Below, one piece after another: positions 10,937-23,100 of a stretch of DNA of 64,000 nt (the stretch's first letter is position 1; each line of letters starts with the position of its first letter). The notes below the pieces were generated by a model that saw nothing but the letters and a program-made list of their open reading frames with translations, was not told the origin of the DNA and did not search any database. Source of the stretch: Zantedeschia hybrid cultivar (lineage: Eukaryota; Streptophyta; Magnoliopsida; Alismatales; Araceae); the NCBI GenBank assembly GCA_030544215.1, contig JARZZO010000008.1:17231114-17295113 (forward strand), given 5' to 3'. The translations under genes were made by a program, and so were the position numbers.

Positions 10937-13630
10937 TCCTATCATTTTATAGGTCGATTTTATTTGTTTTATTTATTGAACTGTGAGAACTTAGGATTAG
11001 CCCTCAGAGAGTTCGGGACTTCGAATCAGGCGAAGATCCGAGTATATGACCTCTTTACACTGACCTCGGTCAGTGTTAATTACGTTGAGCAACCACTCGA
11101 CAACTCTTGATTAACCGTCCGTATGATGCCCTTGAAACCATCTATAGTACCATTTAACATGCATGCAAGTGAAAGATAGCTTTTAAATCCTTGGTCGCAC
11201 CTAAGTCTTTTTAGACTACTAGAATTTGTTCCTAGGCTTTGAAGTATTTAGGATTGATTGTTTTCGGGATATCTAATACTTTTAAGGTTAAAGTCTTTTT
11301 AGGTCTTCAATATCTTATTTGAGATTTGAAAACCCTTAGGGTATATTTTGAGATTGTTTTAAGCAAGCTTATACTGCAGGAGTATTTTGGTATTTTTTCT
11401 CGAATTAGGTTTATTTAGATTTAGGGTCCAAGTTGGGGTTTTCATCAAATTAGGAGCATCTTAGTGATTTTTACCTTTTTTATTAAGTCTCGGAGGGTAT
11501 TTTGGATATATGGGTTATCTTTTTTTTTAGGATTTTTTTTATGATTTTTGCAGATTTTTATCATAAAGGAGGGACATTTTAGTAGTTTGGTTAAGTTCTG
11601 GGGACATTTTAGTCATTTCAGAATTTTTATATTTCAGATTTATTTTCTTTTTATTTTTTAACTATTTTTCTTGATTTTTTGACCAATTATGTTAATTAAT
11701 AATTTCTTTTTAGGTGGATAAGTATTTTATATGGTCAACTATTTTAATTATTAATTTTATTTTATTTTATACTGATTTTTACTAGTTATCTCTGCATTTT
11801 TTGATTTTATTTATATATTTTTATTAATTATTATATTTTTTTAGTAATTAATTAAGATTATTGATTAATCTTAATTAGTTTATTTTTATGTTTAGGTTTT
11901 AATTATCCCTCCTATATTTAGGAATGAGAACAAGATTAAATTATAAGGATTTATAGATTTTAATCAGATTTTTAAAATTATTAGAAAAATTAATTATATG
12001 TATTAAAAAAATAATACGTGATATTAATTATTTAAGTTTATGACACACACACATGCATACAATTTGACATAAAAGAGTCTTTTATTATTTCGGCAGAGTT
12101 TCGCCTTATAAAGAAGGCTTTCACAACAAACAAATCGGTAGGACTTCCCCTTAAGAATAAACTTTAGGAAGAGAATCCTTCAGGACCAGGAAATCCTCCA
12201 AAACGCAGCAGAATCTCCCTTTAGAATTTTTCCACTTTGGAGTGTATGGAGTGGGGTGTGTGTCTTTGCAATGGAGGGCCTTGGGGCCTATTTATAGACT
12301 TCAATTTGGATCCGGTGGGGGGTGCCATCGGAGAAGCCCACGATGGAGAGTACCCACCGGTTTGTTTCTCTCCCCTCTTCTTTTCTTTTTATTTATTTAT
12401 TTAAGAAGGGTGAGAGAAGAGAGAGAGTGAGAGAGTGGGTGGGGGGGGGGGACACCGGTTTGGACCCCCCACCAGTTGGGAACCTGTGGGGGTTCCCCCC
12501 ACCGGTTACGAGAGCAAACCGGTGGAGGTTCCCCTCTCTTTCCCTCCTTTTTGTTTGTTTATTTTAATGGAGTGTAGTCCATTAATTGCCCCACTTTTGG
12601 CCAAGTGTGAAAGGGATTAAGATCTCCTTTGGTGGAGAATTTAACGAGAGTTTAGTGGGATTCTTAATTAGGTGGGGTTTAAGAATTCATTAATTCCCCC
12701 CAGTCATTAATCTCCCCCCCTCTTTATTATTATTATTTTTATTATTTTGAAATTTGAAAGAGAGAGAGGGAGGGAACCCTCCCACCGGTTCTTGGAACCG
12801 GTGGGGGTCCACCAACTGGGACCCCCACCGGTTCCTCCCCTCTCTCCTCCCTCCTTCTTTATTTAAATAAAGAGGGAGAGAGAGAAGAGACCACTTGGCC
12901 ATTTGTGTTCATTTCCTCTTTAGAAAAATTTCCTTTTTGAGATTTTAGAGAATTTCCTTTTTGGGTTGCAGGTTTTTGAGTCATGTGGAACTGATTTTTA
13001 GGCCCATTTAGACTTCTTATTGGGCCTTCATATCGGGTCCCTTATTGAGCCTCTTATGGGCCTACACACCTAGCTATTAGGCCTCCATCGGAGCTGTTTT
13101 GAGTCCATTTCGAACTGTTTTGAGCCCCTATTTTGCAGCATTGAGAATATTTTTGTTGCTGTATTTTAGGACTCCCTATTGGGCCCATTTGAAACCATCA
13201 AGCCACTCAAGGGGCAGCATATAAGAACTTCGGGGGCTGTTTTTAGACAGCATATAAGAGCAATTCCGGAACTGTTTTAGGCCCTTTGTAAGAGTCCCGA
13301 TTAAAACATCTTGGCCTAGGTATATCTCTTACTCCATTGTCTTCCTAATGCGTGCATATAGACCTATGTATTCGCATGCATATAGAAAGATCTTTTATTT
13401 GACATGGATCTCCATATCATTGGTGCATGCTTGTTTATTTCTTCATTATTTCTACATAACATAAGCTCATGTTAATATGTACATATGTCATGCCATGCAT
13501 ATTTTCTATAACATAAACTCACATCATTGTGAGTATATGCCATGTATATATATATTTTGTATCGCACAATCATGTGCATATGCATGCTTTGAACGACGTC
13601 ATTGTGCATGAAAATTTTTCGGGTCAACAC
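10937..13630. repeat. AT-rich block, possible solo LTR or decayed LTR element
   Basis: This long non-coding tract has no ORF of note. Around 10978-11050 it has TGTGAGAACTTAGGATTAGCC-like sequence, and it ends near a TCAACA at 13625-13630. The middle is very T-rich, followed by a G/C-richer purine-pyrimidine zone at 12240-12900. Such a composition fits a plant LTR, but I found no matching target duplication and no second LTR, so the element class is a guess. TTTAAATAAAG near 12861 could be TATA-like. Confidence 0.3.
12356..12832. repeat. Cluster of seven ACCGGT palindromes
   Basis: ACCGGT occurs at 12356, 12454, 12501, 12518, 12784, 12797 and 12827. Each sits in a CCCACCGGTT or AACCGGTGGG context, interleaved with GA-rich and CT-rich runs. 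The flanks of the repeats form imperfect inverted repeats. Confidence 0.85.
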
Positions 13631-14012
13631 AGCCATATCAGCAGGGTGAGAAAGCGGGGAAAGTTTACCATCATACTAGCATTTCTCGATCTATTGTCAT
13701 GAAGCAGAATACATCAGCATCCACATGAGCAAGACACTTCACGGTGGGCAAAAATACATTTGATCAAGAATAAAACATTACATTTGATCATGAATAAAAC
13801 ATTCATTTAAACTTTCATCTTAGACCTTTTGAGGGGCGGGATGGGGGGGTAACTGAATGCTTTTTTTTTTTTTTGCCTATCATTGGTGCCCCCATGTGTA
13901 TTAGGGATAACTTGGAGGGAACCAGCCAGAAACTGATATTAAGATTGACATTACTATTTTGTTCATGTAATATCTATGCAGTGTAGCCATGGTGTTTGAG
14001 AAGATGGACTAT

Positions 14013-14132
14013 GTCAACATTCATCGCCAGTGGCTGTTCACCTTGCAGCTTCAAAGCACCTTTGCTTGGCAGCGTCAACATTCATCTCAAGTTACTGTTC
14101 ACCTTGCAGCTTCAAAGCACCTTCACTTGGCA
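14013..14132. repeat. 59-bp tandem duplication across the LACS stop codon
   Basis: Copies 14013-14071 and 14074-14132 have a 61-bp period. They share GTCAACATTCATC, CTGTTCACCTTGCAGCTTC and AAAGCACCTT. The upstream copy (in gene direction) holds the real stop: on the minus strand it reads GCC AAG TGA. The downstream copy reads GCC AAG CAA there, so the stop is not preserved. Confidence 0.9.
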
Positions 14133-17100
14133 CTTTTGTACAAGTCATGGATGATACTCTGATATACAAATCACCACAGATATAAATCAGATGCATATGC
14201 ACTCAGGTTTGAAGGACTGAAGGATTGAAGCATCAAATTTATAAATGAAAACTTGTGGTTTCCTAATCAATTATTTTATATGGCAGCCACAATTTTCTTC
14301 ACCGCACCTTACGGATATTTATCTGTATAGTCATGTAAATTCCTCAGGATATGACATTGTGGTAGCAAACTCTGGGACGTGAAGAGGTACCTCTCCTAAT
14401 AAATCATACAAGACTCTATATTGGTAGTATCTGATCAAGGGACCATACTGGTAGTTACAAAATGGTGGTTTTGACATTTTAAAAAACAAACTTGAAAAAT
14501 GTTTACCTGAGAATCACCAAACTACATAGTTGTCTAGTTTCTAACTGCCATGGAGCATGGACTATGCCAGAAAAGAATTCTATAAGGTTGACATGGCACT
14601 AAGCAACGAGCATGGTACTGTACTGAATGGAGATTTGCCTAGGAATTCCATTTAGGACCTGGTAAAGCAGTTAACATTCAGCCATACGTGGAAGGAAACT
14701 GTCCAACTCCCAAGAAAATGCCTGTGGAAAAGCTAGTCCCACCCCGAAAATCTTGATTGGAAGAATTTGGGGGCAATTGGGATGGTCATGAAGTACAACA
14801 GTGTACCGAGGGGGATAAATTAAGGGGACGTTTCTCTGCAGCCCTGGCCAGAAGGATGGTTTACAGTGGAATCTACGACACCTAAAAAGTACTCTAAAAT
14901 TTTAATCCACTTTCTACTGATTAGAAAAGCGACTTTTAAATCTTGCTACTTTTGGGTCTCACCTGGAGAAGGCAAATTTGTCATCAGGTTAACATAAATA
15001 CTGGTCCTCTGGCAGATACAATCGGTGGAGTGGGAAAATAAAAACTATGCTAAGGTCCACCAACTCTCTACTTTGAACCTTGCTTGCTATATTATTCATT
15101 CATCTACTTTAACCACCACTAATATAGCTCCATGTCTAAAAGAACAGACAATTCGAAAGGTAAATAATAGCTAACCTTGTAATACTTCAGCAACTGTGGC
15201 CGCTTCTTCTTATATGTTGGGGTAAGCAGGTCACGTTCCATGTCAAATGGTACAGGGTCAAGGTGAACAGATTTAAGGAATTCAAAACCTTTCAACTGCA
15301 AAAGCATGGAAATATTACTACCAACCAACACAGTGGATGATGATATTATAGTCGTAGCCACAAAATACAGAACCCAAATACCTTCTTAGCTTTTGCAGTC
15401 CTTGTAAGCTCCCCAAGAATAAATTCTTTTGCTCGAGGATTCTCACATAGAGAAGCAAAATCCCCGGTCACACCATTTTCTTCAGCCCAGCGCTCAAGTG
15501 CTTCTTTATTGGGGTTGACAACAGCAACAAGGAAAGATTCAAAGCTGTTCCCATAAATCCATATCTGAACAAAGATTAGAAATGATCAGACAGACAATAG
15601 TTGCAGCAAAATTGCAAGGGTTACATACAGTGACACCCCTCTTTCTAACTTCTTCCCGTGTCATATTATCAGCTTTGGAATTGAAAAATCAACGTTGTGT
15701 TTATCTTAAAGTATTGGATCTAAAATTACACCGGAAATAAGGCTTTTGACACTAGTTCAATTGATTAACCCCATGATTTTCCAAGAAAGAAACTTGTGAG
15801 AAAAGCAATGACCAGTCAAAAAAACTTACGAGAATCAAGTCATTTTCATTATTAGGTTCAGTTCTAACATCATTGCCTCTAGTCCAAGTTCTCAATGTCA
15901 TTCTATAATATGTGGCAAGCACAGATAAAAATCTTCATGTAGAGACTGGTGCATAGGAAAGATGGCTATATTGGATGAAGTCAATGCTTTAAACAGGTTA
16001 AAAAGTGGTTTTCTCATCTTCTGTTATAGATTTGTGAAAAACATGGCACATTTTCCCGATATGTTGCTTAATTATGGTTCTGGGGATAATCATATTCAGA
16101 GTTCTTGAATGGCAGTGGAGACAACCAAGTTCTATCCTGCATCTCTTGTCAGAGGAAAGAGCAGTCTCAGTCAGTGATGATGCTCAGGTTGGGTCATTAG
16201 CCTGTTGTGGCATTGGGCTACTTGGAAAGGGAGAAATAACAGGTGCTTCATAGGAATTCAAGTGTCCATTCAACATCACTGACCACTTGGCACATGTATT
16301 AAGGAACAAGTCTGTTTATAATGGGAAAATATCAAGGATGGAGAGATATCTAGGGTCCTAGACTCTTAGGTGTTAAATAAATGGTTTGACATTTATATCT
16401 AAATGAAGCCGGGTAGGGAGAGTAGCTACTATCTTGGTAGTTTCTGTGTTGTTTTTGTTTGTGTCGGATATGGTGCATCTTTCTTTTTTCAAAGGAATAG
16501 ACTCTTGCCATAGACTTTTTTTAAAAATTTTATTGGGGGAGTGGGGGGGGGGGGGGGGGGGGGGTTCAGGCTGGGAATTCGGGCTTAAATTAAAAAGAGT
16601 TAATTTTCTTATTTAAAATATGTAATCTATCATATTAACAAGAATTGGTGCCTATACGTAAGCCTTATCACCTATTAAAAAATGCGACCTTCAAGAACAT
16701 CAAATTCAATAATAAACATAAAAAAAAATAATCATATCTATATTTTGATCTTTCATGTTTAACTTAAAATAAAAACTCTAAAGGACACATCTTTTATAAA
16801 ATCAAACCTAACAGTACCTAGGTCACATATTGATTAACTCGCACTAAAATATTATAATGAATAATAGCACATATGATGAATTTGAAGGTGTCATAGAGAC
16901 ATGAATTATATAAGGTAATTTTCACATGTCTAATATTCTTTAGTAAATACATGTAGAGAGCAGTCTTTTGAATTTAAGATAATTGGAACATTAATCAAGT
17001 GTTCATACTTGACATAGATTGATATGTATAATATGTATGTGCAAATGAATGATTTTGTCAATGTGAACATGTATACAGGTCAATCTGAGCTCTTTTCAAT

Positions 17101-20100
17101 TATTATTCTTCATATTTAATATTTATCAATTTTTTTGGGTTTTCGGGCTTGGACTTGACAAAGCGCAAACCCAGCCCATTTTAGGGGTTGCGCTTAAAGT
17201 TGAAAGCCCAAGCTGAGTCCAAAAATGAAATGGGCTCAATTTTAATACCCAAGCCCACCTATTCGGGTTTAGGCCGGGCCGGGCTTTTGGGCTTTCAGGA
17301 CCGATTGACAGTCCTAGGGATAGTTCAAAGTTTACATATGCACTTCTAGAGGCACGATTGACCTAATACATGGTTCTATGCACATGGGTTTCAATTCGGG
17401 GAACTGAAAAGGGTGTTGTATACACCATAACAAAAGGGTGAAATTTTCCTTCTTTATTATTTGTATTGGCTCACATGTGTAAGTCTTCCTCACTCCCTTC
17501 TGTTCCTTGCACATTACAAGATCTGCGGAGAAAGGGGGTCTCTTTGATGCATTCCAGCTTTTAAGTTAATGTGACCCATTTTGACCCCAAAAACCATTTT
17601 GACTCATTGGGAACTGGCTAACTGCAAAGACCTGGTCACCCGGATGTTACACTCCAGAACTGGACCAGCAGCACTCTCCATAAAGCACATAATGAAGACC
17701 TTTATAAAACATTTTCTGAAGCTTGTTTCCATGCTGGCAGATGCAGGACAAAAGAACAACCCTAACTTTTCCTTCTTCTATGCTTCCTCTATTTTCTGCA
17801 CGTATCCACCCGTTTGCTGTCAAAACATGGTCACTTTTACATTTCGGTTTTATCCTCAAGGTTATATTCATCATAAACTTTATGCTTATCTTTAATTTTG
17901 TATTTTATGTATAACCTTAAAGATATATTCGTCCCAAGCCTTTATACTATCTTAAGCTTAGCATTTCATACTTTGGAAGTTTTCAAATTATTTTATGTAC
18001 AAGTAAATTTATTGGTATTGTTGCACGACTGTCTTCATTCATGCTGGGTTAACTCAGGTTTGACCCAATGGTTGAACCTTTAACCTTTGACCCAGTACAT
18101 TAAGCATAATAATTTAATTTCGACACCCAAGAAGATATGCCCAAAGGTGTAAGCAGCTCCTCAATTCTTGCTAAAGGATAGCTCTTCAAAAGAACTGTCA
18201 TAGAAATTATGAACAAATAGTAGCCATCCTCAGGCCTTCCCATCTCAGGGGTTCTATTCTGCCCAACCCATTTCTAGATGCAGATTTGTCAGTTCCTTGA
18301 TAATTCTCCCTCTTCTTGCTTTTGCCTCTGTCTAAATATCCCCCTCCTCACTGAGCCTCATCTTCTATGCATTTATCTCAATGCCTTTTCACAGTTGGCC
18401 AGCTTCTCCCATCATTTCACAAGTAGCAATGGTTCCTCATCCGGCCAATCATTTAAGAAATCCAGCCACCCTTCTACCACTTTGGCATCCGTTTCTGAAT
18501 ACTCAGCATTCAGTCATTACTAATCCAAGAAATTGCCTTGCAATCATCCTTGTTGACGGTGGTCAATGTAAGGGGATACAATCTTGTGAGGAAGCCAAGA
18601 CAAGGGAATGAAGACTCATTTCTAAATACAGAGATGGTTTATTAAACAACCTTGAATTCATTAACCTCCTTGGATGGACACACCCATTTTCAAAAATACG
18701 TGTGGACCTCCTTATGAACCTCTGAAACGTCCTCCACTCCTCCCTGTTCACAATGTCCTCTCTGTCTTAAGTCCTTCAGATATCATCTTCTCCCTCGGAT
18801 TGACATCAGTTGTCCCAAAGTTGTTATTTTCTCCCATTTCCCTCCCTTTTCCCCGTATCTGTGTATGATCTGCAGATATGGAAGTGAGCACAGGAAGTCA
18901 TCTGTGCCTCCTCTATGGGAGACACCCTTCAGGTAGATGGACCCTAGCCTCCTCAGAATATCAGGAATTCCTTCTAATCACTTCAAAATCTTCTTAGTTC
19001 CCCTCTTGGCTGAAACATCCTCTAAATTACAGCCCACCCCCACCCACACACACACCAGCCTGTTTTGTGTGCATGTCCTACTTGTGTAAATGGAAGCCAG
19101 TCTCTTCTCAATATCATGAACGCCTGTAGCAGGGAACCTCAACAAGTTGTTACCCCCACGGGTGGAATCTATAACCCTGCTTCATTATCTGCCACGCGTG
19201 CATAAGGTGATGCTCATCACCATAGCAAGAGTCTCATTTTGTGCATGCGTCCTGAAGCCAGCAAGAGCTAAAAAACATTCAAATGCCATCACAAAGCTGG
19301 TTATCATACTTTCCAGGCACATGCTTTTGTAAAACTGTTCCAGAACAATCCCAATTCCTGTTTCAGGTTATTCTGGCTGAATTTTCACCAAGCCTTCTTT
19401 TTATTTAGAAAGGATTTTTACTTTTTAGCCCCTATAATCTTTTGCTATTACAAATAAGCCCTCCTAATGTAACTATTTACAAATAAGCCCTCACAATCTA
19501 CCGTGAATTAGTGAAAGGCTCCTAAAACTTAACAAATAAGCCACTGAGAGTGTTACAAATAAGCCCTTTTAGGGGCTTATTTGTAAGAAAGTTGTGATTG
19601 TGGGGCTTATTTGTAAATAGTTGGATTAGCAGGGATTATTTGTAATATTAACAGTTTATAGGGGTTAAAAAGTAAAAAACCCTTAGAAAAAGAAAGAGTG
19701 AATTCTATACACCACATGCACCAGGTTCCAGATTTTAATGTCCCTTTCGAATGTGCATCAGGTGGAATATAATGGAAGTCCCCTGCCTTGTGAAGCATTT
19801 CGACCTGGAGGCTCTGGTACAACACCTCTTTTGCATAGGCATAGCTCAGTCCAGTTGCTTGAATTCCAGAAAATCTTTGCTTGGAATTGGAACTTATTTG
19901 CCATCCCCTCCCACCCATGGTGGCCCCTAAGACATCCCACTTTTTCTCTTGAATTTTTCACCACCTCAGTAAAATAAGCTTCCCCTTAATGAAACATCTA
20001 TTCAATATGTCTCCTACTTCTAAACTTTTTGCTGTAATTCTAAAATGTATACATAAAAGACGAACCCAAGAAAACAAACTATGGTGTAGAAAGCAGATTC

Positions 20101-23100
20101 TGACATTCTGTATCAACAAATCTGGCCATAAAACTCACTGTCACAACAACTTTCTGACATTTCTGAGTCCTCCAAACTCAAAGTCTATCGTTCTCCTTGT
20201 TTCCTCATCCTAAAATTGCATCACAAGCCACACCAGCTCCAACAAACTCACAGTTCCTTTTTCCAAAACTCCCAGGCCCACTGTCACATTGCGAAATCCC
20301 AAAGCCATCCTGATCCCAACCCATCTGGCTTTCGTACCTTAGGCAACATCACCTACAGTGCATCGGACAAGGGGCTCATTCTTCAGGCAATAAGTGAATT
20401 GCTTCAATCCCAAAGAATCCTCCCCCCACCACTACATGGTTGGACATATTATCCATCTGCCTCTCATTTTGTATCGGTCTACATACCGTGATTACCAACA
20501 CCCTCACAACAAGGCACTGACATACAAAGACAAGTGCTCCACCCTGCACATAGATCCCAGCTAATGCTTATTAGGATAAATCTTCCCTATTGTGTGGCAG
20601 GCTGTCCACACACCTCTAGGTCAATGGGCTCTGAGAGGCATCCAACTAGTGCCCTGGACCCCAGTACCACTAACAAATGCTGGAGTCAATCGCTCCTTTT
20701 CATCTTTTCATATTCATTGCTATCAGAAAAGAGGACATCCACAACATCTCCTTATTTGAGCAACCTTTTGTATTTGGGGAATAATGACATAGTAGAAGGT
20801 TTAATTAAGTTCCTATAGTATTGGTAGCAGGAGGTTTCAAAAGGTGGAATCAAAAGCTTAGCATTTTTTTATTCTTCCATATCCTAAGCCATATCAATTA
20901 ACAAACCAGTGTAGATATAATAAATTTTCATATGTGAGCAATCCGCAGAAAATCAAATAAAAATTGCTAAACAACAAGAGCAACATGACAACCGAGGTGG
21001 TTAACAGAAATAAGTATAGCTAGCAGAGATTTAATGGACACTGTTTGGTGGATTTTAGCAGAACACAGTAAATCTATGCAAAACCAGTGGTAAAGTTGTG
21101 TAAAGTTCCATTATGAATGCAGGACAATCTTGTTCCAGATGAAACCTGAGAAACTATCAAGTTTATGCTTGCTACATTGCTAGAAAGCATTTGAATCATG
21201 AGGCATACCGAGTCAATTTCAGAGACATGACCATAGACGTTTTCAAGATTTTCCACTGCCACATATTCTCCTTGTGAAAGCTTGAAAATATTCTTTTTAC
21301 GGTCAATAATTTTCAGACTCCCATCAGGCTGCCACTCACCAATATCCCCTGCACGAGCATCCAGACAAGTTTATGCATGAAGTGGGGTGTTTGGTCCTAT
21401 GATATTGAAAGGATTTGTATGGACAGCCAAAAATAGACTTTCATAGTAAAACTAAAATGTCAGTCATATTTTTGCCTTTTCAGTGTTTCACTCAAGATAG
21501 ATCTCGAGTCAATGAATGAATACGAAAAACATGAAATTTCATAGCCATGAAACTGCTCTTCATCGTTTCCTAAAATCAATAACTGATACTCAGGGCCAAC
21601 TGCCAACAAAAATGCTGAAATCATGTGGGACACCAAACATAGATTTACCCAAGTCCAAGATGGAAGAATGCAATAAAAACTAACATCTGTTTCTGATTTA
21701 TGAAGGAAGAAGACTACAGTCTACAGTAGATATACCTGTGTGAAACCATCCATCAAGCATAACCTCCTTTGTAAGGTCCTCTCTTTTGTAATATCCCGAG
21801 AACAAAGTCTTTCCCCTGATACAGACCTCTCCCCTAGGTGTGCTAGAGAGAGCATCGTAACCCATTTCCGGAACAGATTCTAGGCGCACATCTACATTGG
21901 GTACTGGAGGGCCCACGGTTCCAAGCATCGATAATTCATTGGGTAGAGAAACAAAAGTACCCGCACAGGTTTCCGTCAGACCTGATGGAAGGACAGAAGT
22001 AAATCGAATAAAAAAGCTGTCAACATGTGCTTTTTCAAAAAGTAAAACAGTGAAAGCTAGACCGCTCCTAGAATCAGTTTTGACTTATGTGGATTATTGA
22101 GAGGATTAGTAGCCAGGAGCATTGTGAACTATGTAAAGGAAAATGACAAAATCTGCGGCATTTCCTTTCATGACAAGGAATCCTGGCCCACAGGAACCAA
22201 GGAAACTGAGCTGCCTGCTGGGCCCATAGCCTGTTCATGCTCCATTGGTTGTTGAACAGGGGGACCAAGCTTGTAGATGCGGAATCCCAGTCAACTGCCC
22301 TACAGAATTAAGGGTTAAAACTTACGTGCATGACAAGGCATTTCTGCTAACTCAAGTCCTCAAAAGTTCGTATTCTTAAGATAAACACTTGTTAGTTGTT
22401 ACCACAAGTGGGCCGATGAATTGACAAGCACTAATATAGCAACCACCACTTTTTCTGTTTTACCATAAATAGGCTTATGAATTGACAATCATTTGATTTT
22501 TTTCCTTTTTTTTTTTTTTTTTTGGGGGGGGGGGGGTCTTCATGTTAAAATAATAATAATACAATACAAATTAAAAGAATCCATGAGTACGCTAACCACA
22601 CCAATCTGGGATGTGACTGATCCCAGCCCTAAAATATGTGTTTTTAACCTAATTGTAAACTTCTGAGAAGGGCATGTGAAATATCAGTAGAAGATTGCCT
22701 CAAATATTAGTAAAATTGGAAGTCATGGCAAGAGAGCTTTACCAATTTTTGATAGCAGCTGAAATATAAAGGGTATGCTGAAATTGAGAATCTCCAAGTG
22801 ACAGGGTGGATGACAATTCCAGTGGACTGTTTTTTCAAATTCGGTTCGGCACACTATTGAAGCATGATGTCTGTAAGTATCTTTTATGAGTCTTATCGAT
22901 AGGTATTAAAAGGCACTCTTGTTCGTGAAGAAGTGGTTATATTTACTGTGCAGTAAACAAAGGCAAATACGTAAGAAATTACCGAACACGTAAGACATGC
23001 TTCAAAATGCAACTCCACATAGTAGGCATTGTGTGTTTAAGCTCGTATGGCATTCAAAAAGTACAAATACTAATGAATGGAGTCGGTGTCTAGGCACGTA

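Larger units (their letters stand above)
15565..21208 (-). other. LACS intron 16 (5.6 kb)
   Basis: This is the largest LACS intron. It contains a hAT-type remnant (about 16540-17316), pyrimidine-rich repeat sequence at 18120-18900, and a foldback element (19408-19689). Sequence at 19690-20820 looks like degraded repeat DNA without recognisable coding motifs. No exon was seen between the two flanking LACS exons, whose phases join directly. Confidence 0.75.

Noticed and set aside
12242..12902. Several overlapping frames in the GA/CT-rich zone
   Set aside because: They come from purine/pyrimidine runs and poly(G). Their composition is biased and there is no conserved motif.
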